This document shows, one piece after another, positions 9,221 through 19,900 of a stretch of DNA of 64,000 nucleotides. Position 1 is the first letter of the stretch; each line of letters opens with the position of its first letter. Source of the stretch: RGIG4079 sp045637505 (GTDB lineage Bacteria > Bacteroidota > Bacteroidia > Bacteroidales > Muribaculaceae); assembly GCA_045637505.1 (NCBI GenBank), contig JAZTZO010000041.1, forward strand, positions 88,010-152,009. Reading direction: 5' to 3'. Below the pieces are notes generated by a model. The model was not told the DNA's origin and did no database searches. It saw nothing but the letters and a program-made list of their open reading frames with translations. The translations under genes and the position numbers were made by a program.

Positions 9221-11617
9221 ATGAGATTATCGGAACTGAAGCCGGGTGAAACAGGCATAATCGTGAAGATTCTTGGTCATGGTGCTTTTCGTAAGCGTGT
9301 GATTGAGATGGGTTTTGTGAAAGGTCGCAAAATCACCGCCCTCATGAGTGCCCCCCTCAATGACCCGGTGAAATATACATTGATGGGCTATGAGGTGTCG
9401 CTACGATTGAGTGAAGCACATCTTGTAGAGATTATTCCCATTGCCGATGCCGACAAAGTAGCCGATATAACACACCTCGATGTGATAGATGATACCGACG
9501 AATATTCAGCACAATATAGAGGAATGCGTCACACTATTAATGTGGCACTTATTGGCAACCCCAACTGTGGCAAGACCTCATTGTTTAATATTGCAGCCGG
9601 CACTCACGAGCATGTGGGTAACTATAGCGGTGTGACGGTTGGAGCCAAAAAAAGCCAATTTGAGTATGGTGGGTATAAATTTAATATCGTTGACCTTCCA
9701 GGCACTTATTCGCTTTCGGCATATACTCCCGAGGAACTTTATGTGCGCCGTTACCTCAAAGATGAAATCCCCGATGTGATTATAAATGTAGTAGATGCGT
9801 CAAACCTTGAGCGCAACTTATATCTCACTACCGAGTTGATTGACATGGACCGAAGTATGGTCATTGCTTTGAATATGTATGATGAACTCCAACGCTCGGG
9901 TAGTGAACTTGATTATGCTATGCTTGGTAATATGATAGGTGTGCCTATCGTTCCCACAGTATCAAAATCGGGTGAGGGTATCAATCAACTTTTTGAAAAG
10001 GTGATTGAGGTGTATGAAGGACGAAACGAAACGGTGCGTCATATACATGTGAGTCTTGGAGGCGATATTGAGATGAGTGTGAGTCAGCTCAAAGATGAGT
10101 TGAAGAAAGACCGCCATGTGGGACAACACTTCTCGCCACGCTATCTTGCAATAAAATTGCTTGAACGAGATGGCGAGGTTGAAGATATGCTTAAAGTATC
10201 GCCCGACTTTGACCGACTTATCTCTCTGCGTAATCGAGAATTAAAACGCATAGAATTGTTGCGCCAAGAGGATGTAGCATCGTTGATTGCTAATCAAAAA
10301 TATGGATTCATCGCAGGAGCATTGGCCGAAACGATGACCGAAAACGAGAAAGATGTAACTCGCAACACTCGCATTATTGACGCTTTTGTGACCAATCGCT
10401 TATTTGGATTTCCTATCTTTTTGCTCATAATGTTTGCTATCTTTTGGGCTACTTTTGAGGTGGGGTCATATCCTATGCATTGGATTGAGTTGGGTGTAAA
10501 TTGGTTGTCATCGGCAATAGATGGCATTATGCCAGCTGGCCCATTAAAAGATTTAATTGTAGATGGAGTGATAGGAGGGGTAGGTGGTGTTATCGTATTC
10601 TTGCCTAATATCTTGATACTCTTTTTCTTTATATCCTTTATGGAGGACTCGGGATATATGGCTCGCGCAGCATTTATTATGGATAAATTGATGCATCGCA
10701 TAGGGTTGCATGGAAAATCATTTATTCCATTAGTGATGGGCTTTGGGTGCAATGTGCCAGCTATTATTGCCTCGCGAGCAATTGAAAGCCGAAGCAGTCG
10801 TCTCATAACCATTTTGATTAATCCATTTATGTCGTGTTCGGCACGGCTGCCGATATATGTGTTGTTTGTGTCAACATTCTTCCGCGAATATGCTGCAATA
10901 GCATTCTTCTCAATGTATTTTTTGGGAATATTAGTGGCTATTGTTACAGCAAAGATGTTGCGCAAATTTTATTTCAAAGCCGATGAAACACCATTTGTGA
11001 TGGAATTGCCACCATATCGTATGCCGTCACTCAAAATGTCGCTGAGTCATATGTGGAGCAAAGGGCAACAATACCTAAAGAAAATGGGTGGGATTATCTT
11101 ATTTGCAAGTATAATTGTGTGGGCATTAAACTATTTCCCTATGCACAATGAAGTGGCCGATCAACAAGTGGAGATTACCAACGACGATGCAACAATAAAT
11201 CCCGCAACCGACTCTTATCTTGAGATGATGGGAAAAGCCATTAATCCTGCTCTTGAGCCACTTGGATTCCATTGGCGAGCATCGGTGGCTGCGATTGCTG
11301 GATTGCCTGCAAAGGAAATTGTAGTGTCAACTCTTGGTGTTCTTTATGCCGACTATGGCGAAACAGAGGTTACTGATGCAACATTGTCGGCCCATCTCAA
11401 AGCACCTTCACCATCAACTGGCGAACCCGATTTTACCTACGCATCGGCATTGAGTTTTATGGTGTTTATACTCCTTTATTGCCCATGTATAGCTTCAATC
11501 ACTGCGATAGTGAAAGAAACGGGTAGTTGGAAATATGGGGTATTTGCTGTGGTATATAACACAGCTGTGGCATGGTTGGCTGGATTTGTGATTTATCAAA
11601 TAGCCTCGTTATTCTAA
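9221..11617 (+). CDS. feoB: ferrous iron transporter FeoB with fused N-terminal FeoA domain
   Basis: A 798-residue inner-membrane Fe(II) uptake protein. Residues 1-75 are a FeoA SH3-like domain (MRLSELKPGETG). The G domain follows with G1 GNPNCGKTS at 112-120, the DLPGTYSLS G3 region and an ALNMYDEL segment at the G4 position. The C-terminal part from about 385 is a multi-spanning permease with the paired gate motifs FIPLVMGFGCNVPAI and SCSARLPIY. FeoA-FeoB fusion is known in Bacteroidota. No separate FeoA or FeoC lies beside it. The last nine bases overlap the end of the convergent mutS2 gene. A near-consensus -7 box (GATATTTG, 9192-9199) lies just upstream, so the 5' leader is probably short. 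No Fur box could be identified by eye. Confidence 0.95.
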   Translation: MRLSELKPGETGIIVKILGHGAFRKRVIEMGFVKGRKITALMSAPLNDPVKYTLMGYEVSLRLSEAHLVEIIPIADADKVADITHLDVIDDTDEYSAQYRGMRHTINVALIGNPNCGKTSLFNIAAGTHEHVGNYSGVTVGAKKSQFEYGGYKFNIVDLPGTYSLSAYTPEELYVRRYLKDEIPDVIINVVDASNLERNLYLTTELIDMDRSMVIALNMYDELQRSGSELDYAMLGNMIGVPIVPTVSKSGEGINQLFEKVIEVYEGRNETVRHIHVSLGGDIEMSVSQLKDELKKDRHVGQHFSPRYLAIKLLERDGEVEDMLKVSPDFDRLISLRNRELKRIELLRQEDVASLIANQKYGFIAGALAETMTENEKDVTRNTRIIDAFVTNRLFGFPIFLLIMFAIFWATFEVGSYPMHWIELGVNWLSSAIDGIMPAGPLKDLIVDGVIGGVGGVIVFLPNILILFFFISFMEDSGYMARAAFIMDKLMHRIGLHGKSFIPLVMGFGCNVPAIIASRAIESRSSRLITILINPFMSCSARLPIYVLFVSTFFREYAAIAFFSMYFLGILVAIVTAKMLRKFYFKADETPFVMELPPYRMPSLKMSLSHMWSKGQQYLKKMGGIILFASIIVWALNYFPMHNEVADQQVEITNDDATINPATDSYLEMMGKAINPALEPLGFHWRASVAAIAGLPAKEIVVSTLGVLYADYGETEVTDATLSAHLKAPSPSTGEPDFTYASALSFMVFILLYCPCIASITAIVKETGSWKYGVFAVVYNTAVAWLAGFVIYQIASLF

Positions 11618-14059
11618 CGTAACGACTGTGATGCCAGCACCTCCGAGTTGCACATGCTCATCGCGATAGGATTTTACTCCATTTACCGAGTCGAGATATT
11701 GGCGAATATATTGGCGCAATGCACCTGTGCCAGTGCCATGTAGAATTCTCACCTGTTTGATGCTGAATTGAATAGCATCGTCGATAAAATAGGTGATAGC
11801 TTGCACCGCTTCATCAACTCGCATACCACGCACATCTATCTCTTGCTTGAAATTAAGTTGGCGTTCACGTAATTTATCGGTAGTTGAGGCGCTTATAAAC
11901 GATGCTTTTTTTGCTCCCGATTGTGCTTGTGCAATGGTGCGTTTCAATCGGTCGAGTTTTACCGTGGTTTTTAGCATACCAAATGCTACAAGAGCATTTT
12001 TGCCATTGATTTCCATAACAGTACCCACTGCCGATTGACCTTCCATTTTCACATTATCACCCACCGATATTGGTTCAATCTCTTTCTTTTTGGTTTGAAC
12101 TTGCTTGTTTTTGCTTTTTGGGGCTTTTTTGAGTAAATGATGCTCATTATTATCGTTGCCCTCTTTGGCCAATTGCTTTTTCTCTTCTTGAAGACGGCGG
12201 CGAGCCTCGAGAGTGCGCTCTTTTTCGGCTTGAGCTTGCTTAATTTCATGAATAGTGCGCTCGATTGATGCGTTACTGCTGTCGAGGATGCGGCGAGCTT
12301 CATCGCGAGCTTCACTGATGATTTCACGGCGTTTTTCGCGCAATTGTGTCGCATCATTTTCATATTGTTCGAGCAGATGTTCGAGTTTTTTCTCTTTTTG
12401 GCGTATTGCAGTGCGCTTGTTTTCCCAATAGCGTTTGTCGCGAGTGATATCGAGTAGATATTTGTCGAGATTGATATAATCGCTGCCCACAATCTCCTCG
12501 GCATTGGCAATGATTTCGCTTGGCAAACCTATCTTTTTAGCAATCTCAACGGCAAATGAACTGCCCGGATTACCGATAGATAGTTTGAACTGTGGTTGCA
12601 TCAAGTGGCGGTCATAGAGCATCGACCCATTAATAAGCCCAGGTGTGTCTTCGGCAAAATGTTTAAGGTTTTGATAGTGGGTTGTAATCACACCCCACAT
12701 CTCCTTGTCGTTAAACACTTTTAGTATCGCTTGCGCTATGGCTCCACCTATTTGAGGTTCTGTGCCACCGCCAAACTCATCAATCAACACCAATGTTGAT
12801 TTGCGACCTTTGGCCACAAAATGTTTCATGTTTTTGAGGTGAGAACTATATGTACTCAAATCATCTTCGAGCGATTGGTCATCACCTATGTCAATAAAAA
12901 TATCATCAAAAATCCCTATGTGAGAGTTTTCATATAAGGGTGGCAATAATCCACATTGTGCCATATATTGCACCGTGCCTACAGTCTTGAGGCACACCGA
13001 TTTACCTCCAGCGTTAGGCCCCGAAATGATTAACAATCGATTTTGAGGTGTGAGGGTTATATCGAGTGGCACAATCTCTTTCCCTTGTCGGGCAAGCGAT
13101 TGTAATAATACGGGGTGGCATGCATGATACCACTCCATTTCGGGATTATCACTCAACGAGGGTAGTTCGCCACCTATTTCTTGAGCAAATAAGGCCTTGG
13201 CATGAATAAAGTCAAATTCACCCAGAATGGCATAACTCACAAGCATTTCATCAATGTGAGGACGCATCTCGTCGGCTACCGATGTGAGAATGCGAGTAAT
13301 TTCACGTCGTTCATCCATCTGCAATTCGCGCACACGGTTGTTGGCTTCAACAATCTCGGCAGGCTCAATGAAAACTGTTTTCCCTGAAGCCGATTCGTCA
13401 TGCACAATACCATTGATTTTGCGTTTATACATTGGCGATACAGGGATTACCAATCGTCCGTCGCGCACCGATGGGGTAGTGTCACCCTCGAGATACCCTT
13501 CTTTTGTAGCACGCGAAATCACACGGCGCATAGCAGCGTTGATTGTCCCAGTCATAGCCGACAATGCTCGGCGTATTTCGGCAAGTTCTGGCGACGCATT
13601 ATCCTTCACATTGCCAAATCTATCTACTACACGGTCAATGGTTGATACGATATAAGGAAAAGCAATGAGCATGAGCGATAGTTGGTCAAGAACAGGATAG
13701 GGGCTTATGCCATCTTCATTGCGATGATGAGCAAAAAAAGTTGATATCCCGGCAATTGTAGCGAGCGATTGGCGTATGTGTAGCAAATCGGGGGCAGGGA
13801 TAAAAGTCCCCGGCACACGCATATTTTTTAATAAAGCATTTACATCGTGAATATTTTCTAATGGCAATGTCTCATCACTAGCGATGATTATTTTCATCTC
13901 GCTTGTTGATGTTAGCAAGCGTTTTACCGTATCATAATCGGTCGAAAACGCCATTTCTTGGCAGTATTCTTTGCCAAGTGACGATGTACAACGATTTGCC
14001 ACCATGTCACGCACAGCAGCAAAACCTATCTTCTTCTCAAAACTATCGGGATAAATCAT
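11609..14059 (-). CDS. mutS2: MutS2 family ATPase/nuclease with C-terminal Smr domain
   Basis: An 816-residue MutS2. The N-terminal helical core leads to an ABC-type ATPase with Walker A GPNAGGKS at 347-354 and Walker B VLIDEFGGGTEP. A charged Glu/Lys/Arg coiled coil lies at about 520-640. A KOW-like strand region (GDNVKMEGQSAVGTV) precedes the Smr domain with DVRGMRVDEA and HGTGTGALR. The mismatch-recognition domain of MutS is absent, as expected. MutS2 proteins act against recombination or split collided ribosomes; which role applies here is not shown. The start MIYPDSFEKKIGF fits the family, yet a -7 promoter box ends only four bases before the ATG. The 3' end overlaps feoB by nine bases. 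Confidence 0.95.
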   Translation of the reverse strand: MIYPDSFEKKIGFAAVRDMVANRCTSSLGKEYCQEMAFSTDYDTVKRLLTSTSEMKIIIASDETLPLENIHDVNALLKNMRVPGTFIPAPDLLHIRQSLATIAGISTFFAHHRNEDGISPYPVLDQLSLMLIAFPYIVSTIDRVVDRFGNVKDNASPELAEIRRALSAMTGTINAAMRRVISRATKEGYLEGDTTPSVRDGRLVIPVSPMYKRKINGIVHDESASGKTVFIEPAEIVEANNRVRELQMDERREITRILTSVADEMRPHIDEMLVSYAILGEFDFIHAKALFAQEIGGELPSLSDNPEMEWYHACHPVLLQSLARQGKEIVPLDITLTPQNRLLIISGPNAGGKSVCLKTVGTVQYMAQCGLLPPLYENSHIGIFDDIFIDIGDDQSLEDDLSTYSSHLKNMKHFVAKGRKSTLVLIDEFGGGTEPQIGGAIAQAILKVFNDKEMWGVITTHYQNLKHFAEDTPGLINGSMLYDRHLMQPQFKLSIGNPGSSFAVEIAKKIGLPSEIIANAEEIVGSDYINLDKYLLDITRDKRYWENKRTAIRQKEKKLEHLLEQYENDATQLREKRREIISEARDEARRILDSSNASIERTIHEIKQAQAEKERTLEARRRLQEEKKQLAKEGNDNNEHHLLKKAPKSKNKQVQTKKKEIEPISVGDNVKMEGQSAVGTVMEINGKNALVAFGMLKTTVKLDRLKRTIAQAQSGAKKASFISASTTDKLRERQLNFKQEIDVRGMRVDEAVQAITYFIDDAIQFSIKQVRILHGTGTGALRQYIRQYLDSVNGVKSYRDEHVQLGGAGITVVTLE

Positions 14060-14063
14060 AATG

Positions 14064-14071
14064 CAAAGTTA
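14064..14071 (-). promoter_or_regulatory. -7 box almost abutting the mutS2 start codon
   Basis: TAACTTTG on the minus strand ends four bases before the ATG, which would place the transcript start at or next to the start codon (a leaderless mRNA). No -33 element with ideal spacing is visible; TTG-like triplets lie about 27-30 bases upstream. Confidence 0.4.
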
Positions 14072-14310
14072 CTACTATTTTTATGAATAAATGAAAATCA
14101 ACAAAAAATATATAATTAACTTGCTATGTGATTGGGCGATTTTAGACAGACTGTCACAATTTATTTAGGCAACTATAACTTTGTTGGCACAATTTATTAT
14201 GTAACTAGTTGATTCACATTGAATACCCCTCCGAATTGCGAAGTGCAATTCTCGTCCCTCCCTATTATCCCATATATAAACAAAATCTATTGCATGATAG
14301 ATTTTATCGG

Positions 14311-14341
14311 TTGGAGGGTGTTGAAAAGGTATATATCTTTG
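14311..14341 (+). promoter_or_regulatory. promoter of dfx
   Basis: TTG at 14311-14313, a 20-base spacer, and TATCTTTG at 14334-14341 match the Bacteroidota promoter pattern. The start codon is 50 bases downstream of the -7 box. Confidence 0.7.
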
Positions 14342-14391
14342 CAATGTAAATCAAAACAAACGAATAACTAACAATAAAAAATATAATAATT

Positions 14392-14766
14392 ATGGCTACA
14401 AAATTTTTCAAATGCAATCATTGCGGTAATGTAATAGTAAAAGTTGTTGATGCAGGTGTGCCTGTGATGTGCTGTGGCGAAAAGATGGTGGAACTTGTTC
14501 CTAACACTGTTGACGCAAGTGGCGAAAAACATCTTCCAGTGGTAACTGTTCTTGACAATAATAGTATAAAGGTTGAGGTGGGTAGTGTGCATCACCCAAT
14601 GTTGCCCGAACATCATATCTCATTTGTGTATGTAGAAACCGAAAATGGTGGAATACAAGTAAACTTGAAAGATAAACCCGAAGCCGTGGTGTATCTTGGC
14701 GAAGAAAAAGCCGTAGCAGTGTATGAATACTGCAACCTACATGGCCTTTGGAAAACTGAATTGTAA
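14392..14766 (+). CDS. dfx: desulfoferrodoxin (superoxide reductase)
   Basis: A 124-residue cytoplasmic two-domain superoxide reductase, which reduces superoxide to hydrogen peroxide without releasing oxygen. The N-terminal desulforedoxin domain has its rubredoxin-like iron ligands C8, C11, C27 and C28. The catalytic neelaredoxin domain has EKH at 45-47 with the conserved lysine K46, H47, H68 in VHHP, H74, C114 and H117 in YCNLHGLW. Every expected ligand is present and the length is normal. The gene is monocistronic with its own promoter and a hairpin after the stop. This enzyme is typical of anaerobes that meet oxygen briefly. Confidence 0.95.
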   Translation: MATKFFKCNHCGNVIVKVVDAGVPVMCCGEKMVELVPNTVDASGEKHLPVVTVLDNNSIKVEVGSVHHPMLPEHHISFVYVETENGGIQVNLKDKPEAVVYLGEEKAVAVYEYCNLHGLWKTEL

Positions 14767-14786
14767 ATTAGAGGTATATATCGATG

Positions 14787-14822
14787 ATGGGAGGTGTGTC
14801 GTGCGGGTGACACATCTCCCAT
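14787..14822. terminator. hairpin between convergent dfx and symporter genes
   Basis: A 14-base stem with one G-U pair (14787-14800 with 14809-14822) lies between two convergent genes. The U-tract is weak, so it may act as a bidirectional transcript end rather than a strong terminator. Confidence 0.6.
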
Positions 14823-14828
14823 TTATGT

Positions 14829-16181
14829 TTAATTGCCTCGGTCGTTGAGGTGGTTGTCCCAGAGATAATGTTTGGTTTCTTTAGCTATTAAGCCCGACAA
14901 GAGGAGCAGTGATATGAGGTTGGGTATAGCCATAAGAGCGTTCATGATATCAGAAATAGTCCACACAACCGATAGGTTGACTATTGCGCCAAAGAAAACG
15001 GCTATAATCCACACGATGCGATAAAGTTTAACATATTTCACACCGCTAAGGTATTCAACCGACTTTTCTCCATAATAGCACCATCCAAGAATCGTTGAAA
15101 AAGCAAAGGTGAATAGTGAAATGGTGAGCATGATGCTACCTCCAAAGGGTAGTTTGGCAAACGCGGCAGTGGTGAGAGTGCCACCCAATGAGGTGTCGAT
15201 ATCGGGGTATGCGATGATGCAACTCACTAAAACAATGCCAGTGAGTGCGCATATAATAACGGTGTCCCAAAATGTACCTGAAGCCGATACTAGCGCTTGT
15301 CGCACAGGGTTGCGTGTTTGAGCTGCTGCAGCAACAATAGGAGCCGAACCAAGTCCCGATTCGTTGGAGAATAGCCCACGAGCTATACCAAAACGCATTG
15401 CCACAATCATTGCCGAACCAAGAAATCCACCACCTACGGCCTCAGTAGAAAATGCCGAGTCGATGATGAGAGATATTGCAGCCGGTACATAATCAAAGTT
15501 TAGGATTAAAAGCCATAAACAGCCCACAATATAAAATATTGCCATGAGAGGCACTAATGTAGTGCATACTTTAGCAATTCCTTTAACGCCAAAAATAATT
15601 ACAAGGGCAACAAGTGAGGCTATGATGATGCCACTGATGTGTGACGGAACTCCCCATGTGTCATTAACGAGAAGCGCGATAGAATTGGATTGCACCATAT
15701 TGCCAATGCCAAGGGCAGCAACGGCAGTGAAGATGCAGAAAAGTATTGCCAACCATTTCATGTTCAAGCCGCGTTCAAGGGCATACATAGGACCTCCCGA
15801 CATTTCGCCTTTGGTATTAGTTACTCGATATTTGATTGCGAGCAATCCTTCGGAATATTTAGTGGCAATGCCGAGCACACCTGTAAGCCAACACCAAAAT
15901 ACTGCTCCTGGTCCACCAAGAGATATTGCAGTAGCTACACCAATTATATTACCAGTCCCTATAGTGGCAGCTAAAGCTGTGGCGAGAGCCGCAAATTGGC
16001 TGACATCGCCTTTGGATTTGCTGTCGCTGTGAAGCGATATTTTAATGGCGGTAAATATTTTGCGTTGAGGGAAACGTAATCTAATAGTTAGATATATATG
16101 TGTGCCCAATAATAGTATTATCATTGGCCAACTCCATATAATTTCACTCATTGATTGTAAGATACTCTCAAATTGCTCCAT
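14829..16181 (-). CDS. sodium:alanine/glycine symporter (AGCS family)
   Basis: A 450-residue inner-membrane protein with roughly ten to eleven hydrophobic spans. The AGCS signature region is present: GTGNIIGVATAISLGGPG, then SGGPMYALERG and NESGLGSAPIVAAAA. The family imports alanine or glycine with sodium; the exact substrate cannot be set. Length matches the family (about 450-480). A minus-strand TACCTTTG box at 16211-16218 suggests its own promoter, divergent from ruvA. Confidence 0.9.
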   Translation of the reverse strand: MEQFESILQSMSEIIWSWPMIILLLGTHIYLTIRLRFPQRKIFTAIKISLHSDSKSKGDVSQFAALATALAATIGTGNIIGVATAISLGGPGAVFWCWLTGVLGIATKYSEGLLAIKYRVTNTKGEMSGGPMYALERGLNMKWLAILFCIFTAVAALGIGNMVQSNSIALLVNDTWGVPSHISGIIIASLVALVIIFGVKGIAKVCTTLVPLMAIFYIVGCLWLLILNFDYVPAAISLIIDSAFSTEAVGGGFLGSAMIVAMRFGIARGLFSNESGLGSAPIVAAAAQTRNPVRQALVSASGTFWDTVIICALTGIVLVSCIIAYPDIDTSLGGTLTTAAFAKLPFGGSIMLTISLFTFAFSTILGWCYYGEKSVEYLSGVKYVKLYRIVWIIAVFFGAIVNLSVVWTISDIMNALMAIPNLISLLLLSGLIAKETKHYLWDNHLNDRGN

Positions 16182-16273
16182 GTGTGTAGTGAAAAATCTA
16201 AATATAAATACAAAGGTAGTAAATTATAACGATTTGTGTGGACAAGAGTGGCCAAAAAGTGAAATATATTATG

Positions 16274-16281
16274 TAACTTTG
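16274..16281 (+). promoter_or_regulatory. -7 box upstream of ruvA-sprA
   Basis: TAACTTTG lies 31 bases before the ruvA start. The only clear TTTG upstream is 37 bases away, so the -33 element is weak or absent. Confidence 0.45.
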
Positions 16282-16312
16282 TATCATAGATAAATAAAGA
16301 GAAGAATTAACT

Positions 16313-16894
16313 ATGTTTGAATATATAAAAGGAGAGTTGGCTGAATTAACGCCAACTTATGCTGTAATAGATTGTGGAGGTGTGGGATATATGCTTAATA
16401 TCTCAGTGCCAACATATTCGGCGCTTGACGGATTGAAGAACGCAAAGTTGTTGGTACATGAGGCGATTAGAGAGGATGCCCATGTGTTGTATGGCTTTAT
16501 AAATGAACAAGAACGCAGTTTGTTTAGGTTGCTGATAGGGGTGTCGGGTGTAGGAGCTAACACTGCTCGCATGATATTGTCGTCGATAGCTGCACCACAA
16601 TTGGAGCAATTTATATTGTCGGGCGACCATGCTATGCTCAAAAAAGTGAAGGGAATAGGCTCAAAAACTGCCGAAAGAATAATTGTTGACCTTAAAGATA
16701 AAATAAAACCCACAGGAGATACGTTTATATTACAACCATCGGTGACTAATGAGGTGTATGAAGAAGCGTTAGCAGCATTGGTAATGCTCGGATTTAATCG
16801 CGTGCAGTCACATAAAGTGCTTAAGAAATTGTTTGATAATGAGCCTTCTATAGCTGTAGAAGTGGCTATTAAAAAGGCCTTATCGATGATGTAG
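16313..16894 (+). CDS. ruvA: Holliday junction DNA helicase subunit RuvA
   Basis: A 193-residue RuvA, which binds four-way DNA junctions and loads the RuvB motor during recombination repair. An N-terminal OB fold (MFEYIKGELAEL...GGVGYML) is followed by two helix-hairpin-helix motifs (IGVSGVGANTA and VKGIGSKTAERI) and the short domain III that contacts RuvB (EEALAALVMLGF). Length is normal. Only 26 bases separate it from sprA, so the two are probably cotranscribed; ruvA beside the SprA/Sov gene is an arrangement I recall from other Bacteroidota. Confidence 0.97.
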   Translation: MFEYIKGELAELTPTYAVIDCGGVGYMLNISVPTYSALDGLKNAKLLVHEAIREDAHVLYGFINEQERSLFRLLIGVSGVGANTARMILSSIAAPQLEQFILSGDHAMLKKVKGIGSKTAERIIVDLKDKIKPTGDTFILQPSVTNEVYEEALAALVMLGFNRVQSHKVLKKLFDNEPSIAVEVAIKKALSMM

Positions 16895-16920
16895 CACGAT
16901 GGTTGCAACGATATTGTTAA

Positions 16921-19900
16921 ATGGGAAAAGTAGAAGGTAAGAAACGGAAAAAATATGGATTATTGTTGGGAATAGTAGCGATGCTGTTCTCTACATCTTT
17001 GTTTTATTCGGCTGCGCAATATTATAAGTCGGAGTTGAAAGCCCCATCGCCTTCTCAAACTGTGGCTCCAAAAGAGGAATCCACACAAAAAAAGCAACAA
17101 AAAGAGTTGCCTTATCCAATAAAACAGGCTGCTCCTCAAACATATGAAGAGCTTCTAACTCCTCAAGAAACCCCAATAGACCTTCGTCAACCCAAGAATA
17201 TTGAGTCGCATGCCGAGTATGATCCTTTAACTCGCACATATGTGATTAGGACCAAAGTTGGTGATAGAGAAATTGTTACACCTTTTATCTTGTCGGAAAA
17301 ACAATATAATGATTGGCAGGTGAGAGAGTCGATGCAGGATTATTATCGTCAACGCAATGCCGAGGCTCTTGAGCAGAGTGAGAAAAAACCTTTTAATATC
17401 TTCGACATGAATTTTGCTCTTGGCCCATTGGAAAAAATATTTGGACCGGGTGGCGTTCAGTTAAAGACACAGGGTTCGATAACGATTAATATGGGAGTGA
17501 AGTCAAATAAAACCGATAACCCATCATTGTCATTAGACTCGCGCAGAAAAACTTACTTTGACTTTGACCAAAAGATTCAAGCAAATATCACTGCTTCGGT
17601 GGGCGATCGCATGAAGTTTAATATGTCGTATAATACCGATGCGACATTTGATTTTGACTCAAAGAATATTAAACTCGCGTATGAAGGTAAAGAAGATGAT
17701 ATTGTAAAAAATATCGAAGCGGGTAATGTGAGCATGACTACTGGATCGTCGTTGATAAAAGGTAGCACCGCATTGTTTGGTGTTAAATCAAAACTACAAT
17801 TTGGTAAATTCACTGCAACAGCTCTTGTGTCGCAACAAAACTCTGAATCAAAGACTGTGAATACTAAAGGCGGAGCTCAAACAACCGATTTTGAGGTTAA
17901 TGCCGATGAGTATGATCAAAACCGTCACTATTTTTTGGCTCATTATTTCCGTGATAATTACGATAAATTTGCTTCAAAATTGCCATATGTGTCATCGGGC
18001 GTGAATATTACTCGCATTGAAGTGTGGGTGACAAATAAGAGTGGCAACTATAACCAATCGCGCAACTTGGTGGCATTTATGGACTTGGGTGAAAATCGCA
18101 GATTGGCCAATAATAATTGGGTACCAAATCATACATTTGATAATCCAGCCAATGCCTCTAATAATTTGTTGTCAACAATAAAAACTGAGTATCCCGATGC
18201 TCGTGATATCAATAAAGTTACACAAGCATTTGAACCACTTGCTGCATATGGCTTTGATGGTGGAAAGGACTATGAGAAAGTAGAAAGTGCACGATTGTTG
18301 TCGGAATCGGAATATACATTGAACTCAACTTTGGGGTATATTTCAATCAAAAGTGCATTGAATGCCGATGAGGTATTGGCTGTTGCTTATGAATATACCT
18401 ATAACGGACAGGTGTATCAAGTAGGGGAGTTCTCGGGCGATGTGACTTCAACCGACAACTCGTTGTATTTGAAGATGCTTAAAAGTACTACTGTGGCGCC
18501 TAAATTGCCTATGTGGGACTTGATGATGAAAAACGTGTATTCGCTTGGTGCATATAAAATCCAAAAAGATAAGTTTAAACTCAATATTAAATATTTGAGT
18601 GATACAACAGGTACACAAATTAATTATTTACCTGTTCCGGGGCTTAATGACCAATCATTGTTGCAAGTGATGAATCTTGACCGCATTGACAATAATGAGC
18701 AGTCTAATCCCGATGGTTTCTTTGATTATATTGAGGGATATACAGTCTTGTCGGCTACTGGTCGAATTATTTTCCCTGTTGTAGAACCTTTTGGCTCTCA
18801 TCTTGAATCAAAAATTAATAATCCTCAACTTGCCGAACAATATGTGTATAACGAGTTGTATGACTCAACATTAGTGATAGCAAGACAATTTGCCGACAAA
18901 AATAAGTTTATATTGTCGGGTGAATATCAAGCATCGGGTGGCTCACAAATACGATTAAATGCGATGAATGTGCCACGAGGTTCGGTAGTAGTAACTGCCG
19001 GAGGCGTAACACTTGTGGAAAATAGCGATTATACCGTCGATTATTCAATGGGTATTGTAACGATTACAAACCAAAGTATTATTGACTCGGGACAAAGTAT
19101 CAGTGTATCGCTCGAAAATCAATCAATGTTTAGTACTCAACGCAAAACATTGTTAGGTCTTGATCTTCAATATCAATTCAATAAAGATTTTAATATTGGA
19201 GCAACATTGATGCATTTCTCGGAAAAAGCATTGACCGAGAAGGTTGGCATAGGCGATGAGGTAATAAACAACACAATATGGGGTGCTAATTTGTCGTACA
19301 ACACCGAGTTTATGTGGTTGACAAATTTATTGAATAAAATTCCCACTGTAAATGCTACACAACCATCTAAATTTAGTTTGACTGGTGAATTTGCACAATT
19401 AGTTCCTCATCAACAAAAGTCGGGCTCAAATAAAGGAAGTTCATATGTAGATGACTTTGAATCATCGCAAACAGGGGTAGATTTACGTTCTCCTTATTCA
19501 TGGTTCTTGGCTTCAACTCCATATGAGCAAGGCTCAAATGCGCTATTCCCCGAGGCTCAATTGGCTAATAATGTTGATTATGGCAAGAATCGTGCATTGT
19601 TGGCATGGTATTATATTGATAGAATGTTCACTCAACGTAACTCAACACTTGCACCTGGATATATTAAGAGCGATTTAGAGCAATTGTCAAATCCATATGT
19701 GCGTGAGGTTACATCGCGCGAGATTTTCCCTGGTAGAGAGTTGAACTATGGCGAGTCATCGATAATTCAAACGTTAAATCTATCGTTCTACCCAACCGAA
19801 CGTGGTCCATACAACCTTGATGCTTCTAATATTGATGAAAATGGTAATTTATTGTTCCCAGAGAAACGTTGGGGTGGTATTATGCGTAAGATTGATAATA

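Larger units (their letters stand above)
14060..14391. other. 332-base divergent intergenic region between mutS2 and dfx
   Basis: The region contains the mutS2 -7 box, a GACAGACTGTC palindrome (14147-14157), two direct copies of CACAATTTATT (14155-14165 and 14188-14198) flanking a plus-strand TAACTTTG box (14176-14183), a GAATTGC hairpin (14233-14239 with 14245-14251) and the dfx promoter. No coding frame is convincing. Confidence 0.5.

Noticed and set aside
10294..10965. A 223-codon open frame on the minus strand inside feoB
   Set aside because: It lies entirely within the well-supported FeoB permease region and its translation shows no family character; it is a shadow of the coding frame.
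12049..12510. A 153-codon open frame inside mutS2 in another frame of the minus strand
   Set aside because: It covers the Glu/Lys/Arg coiled coil of MutS2, whose codon bias keeps alternative frames open. No independent start signal is seen.
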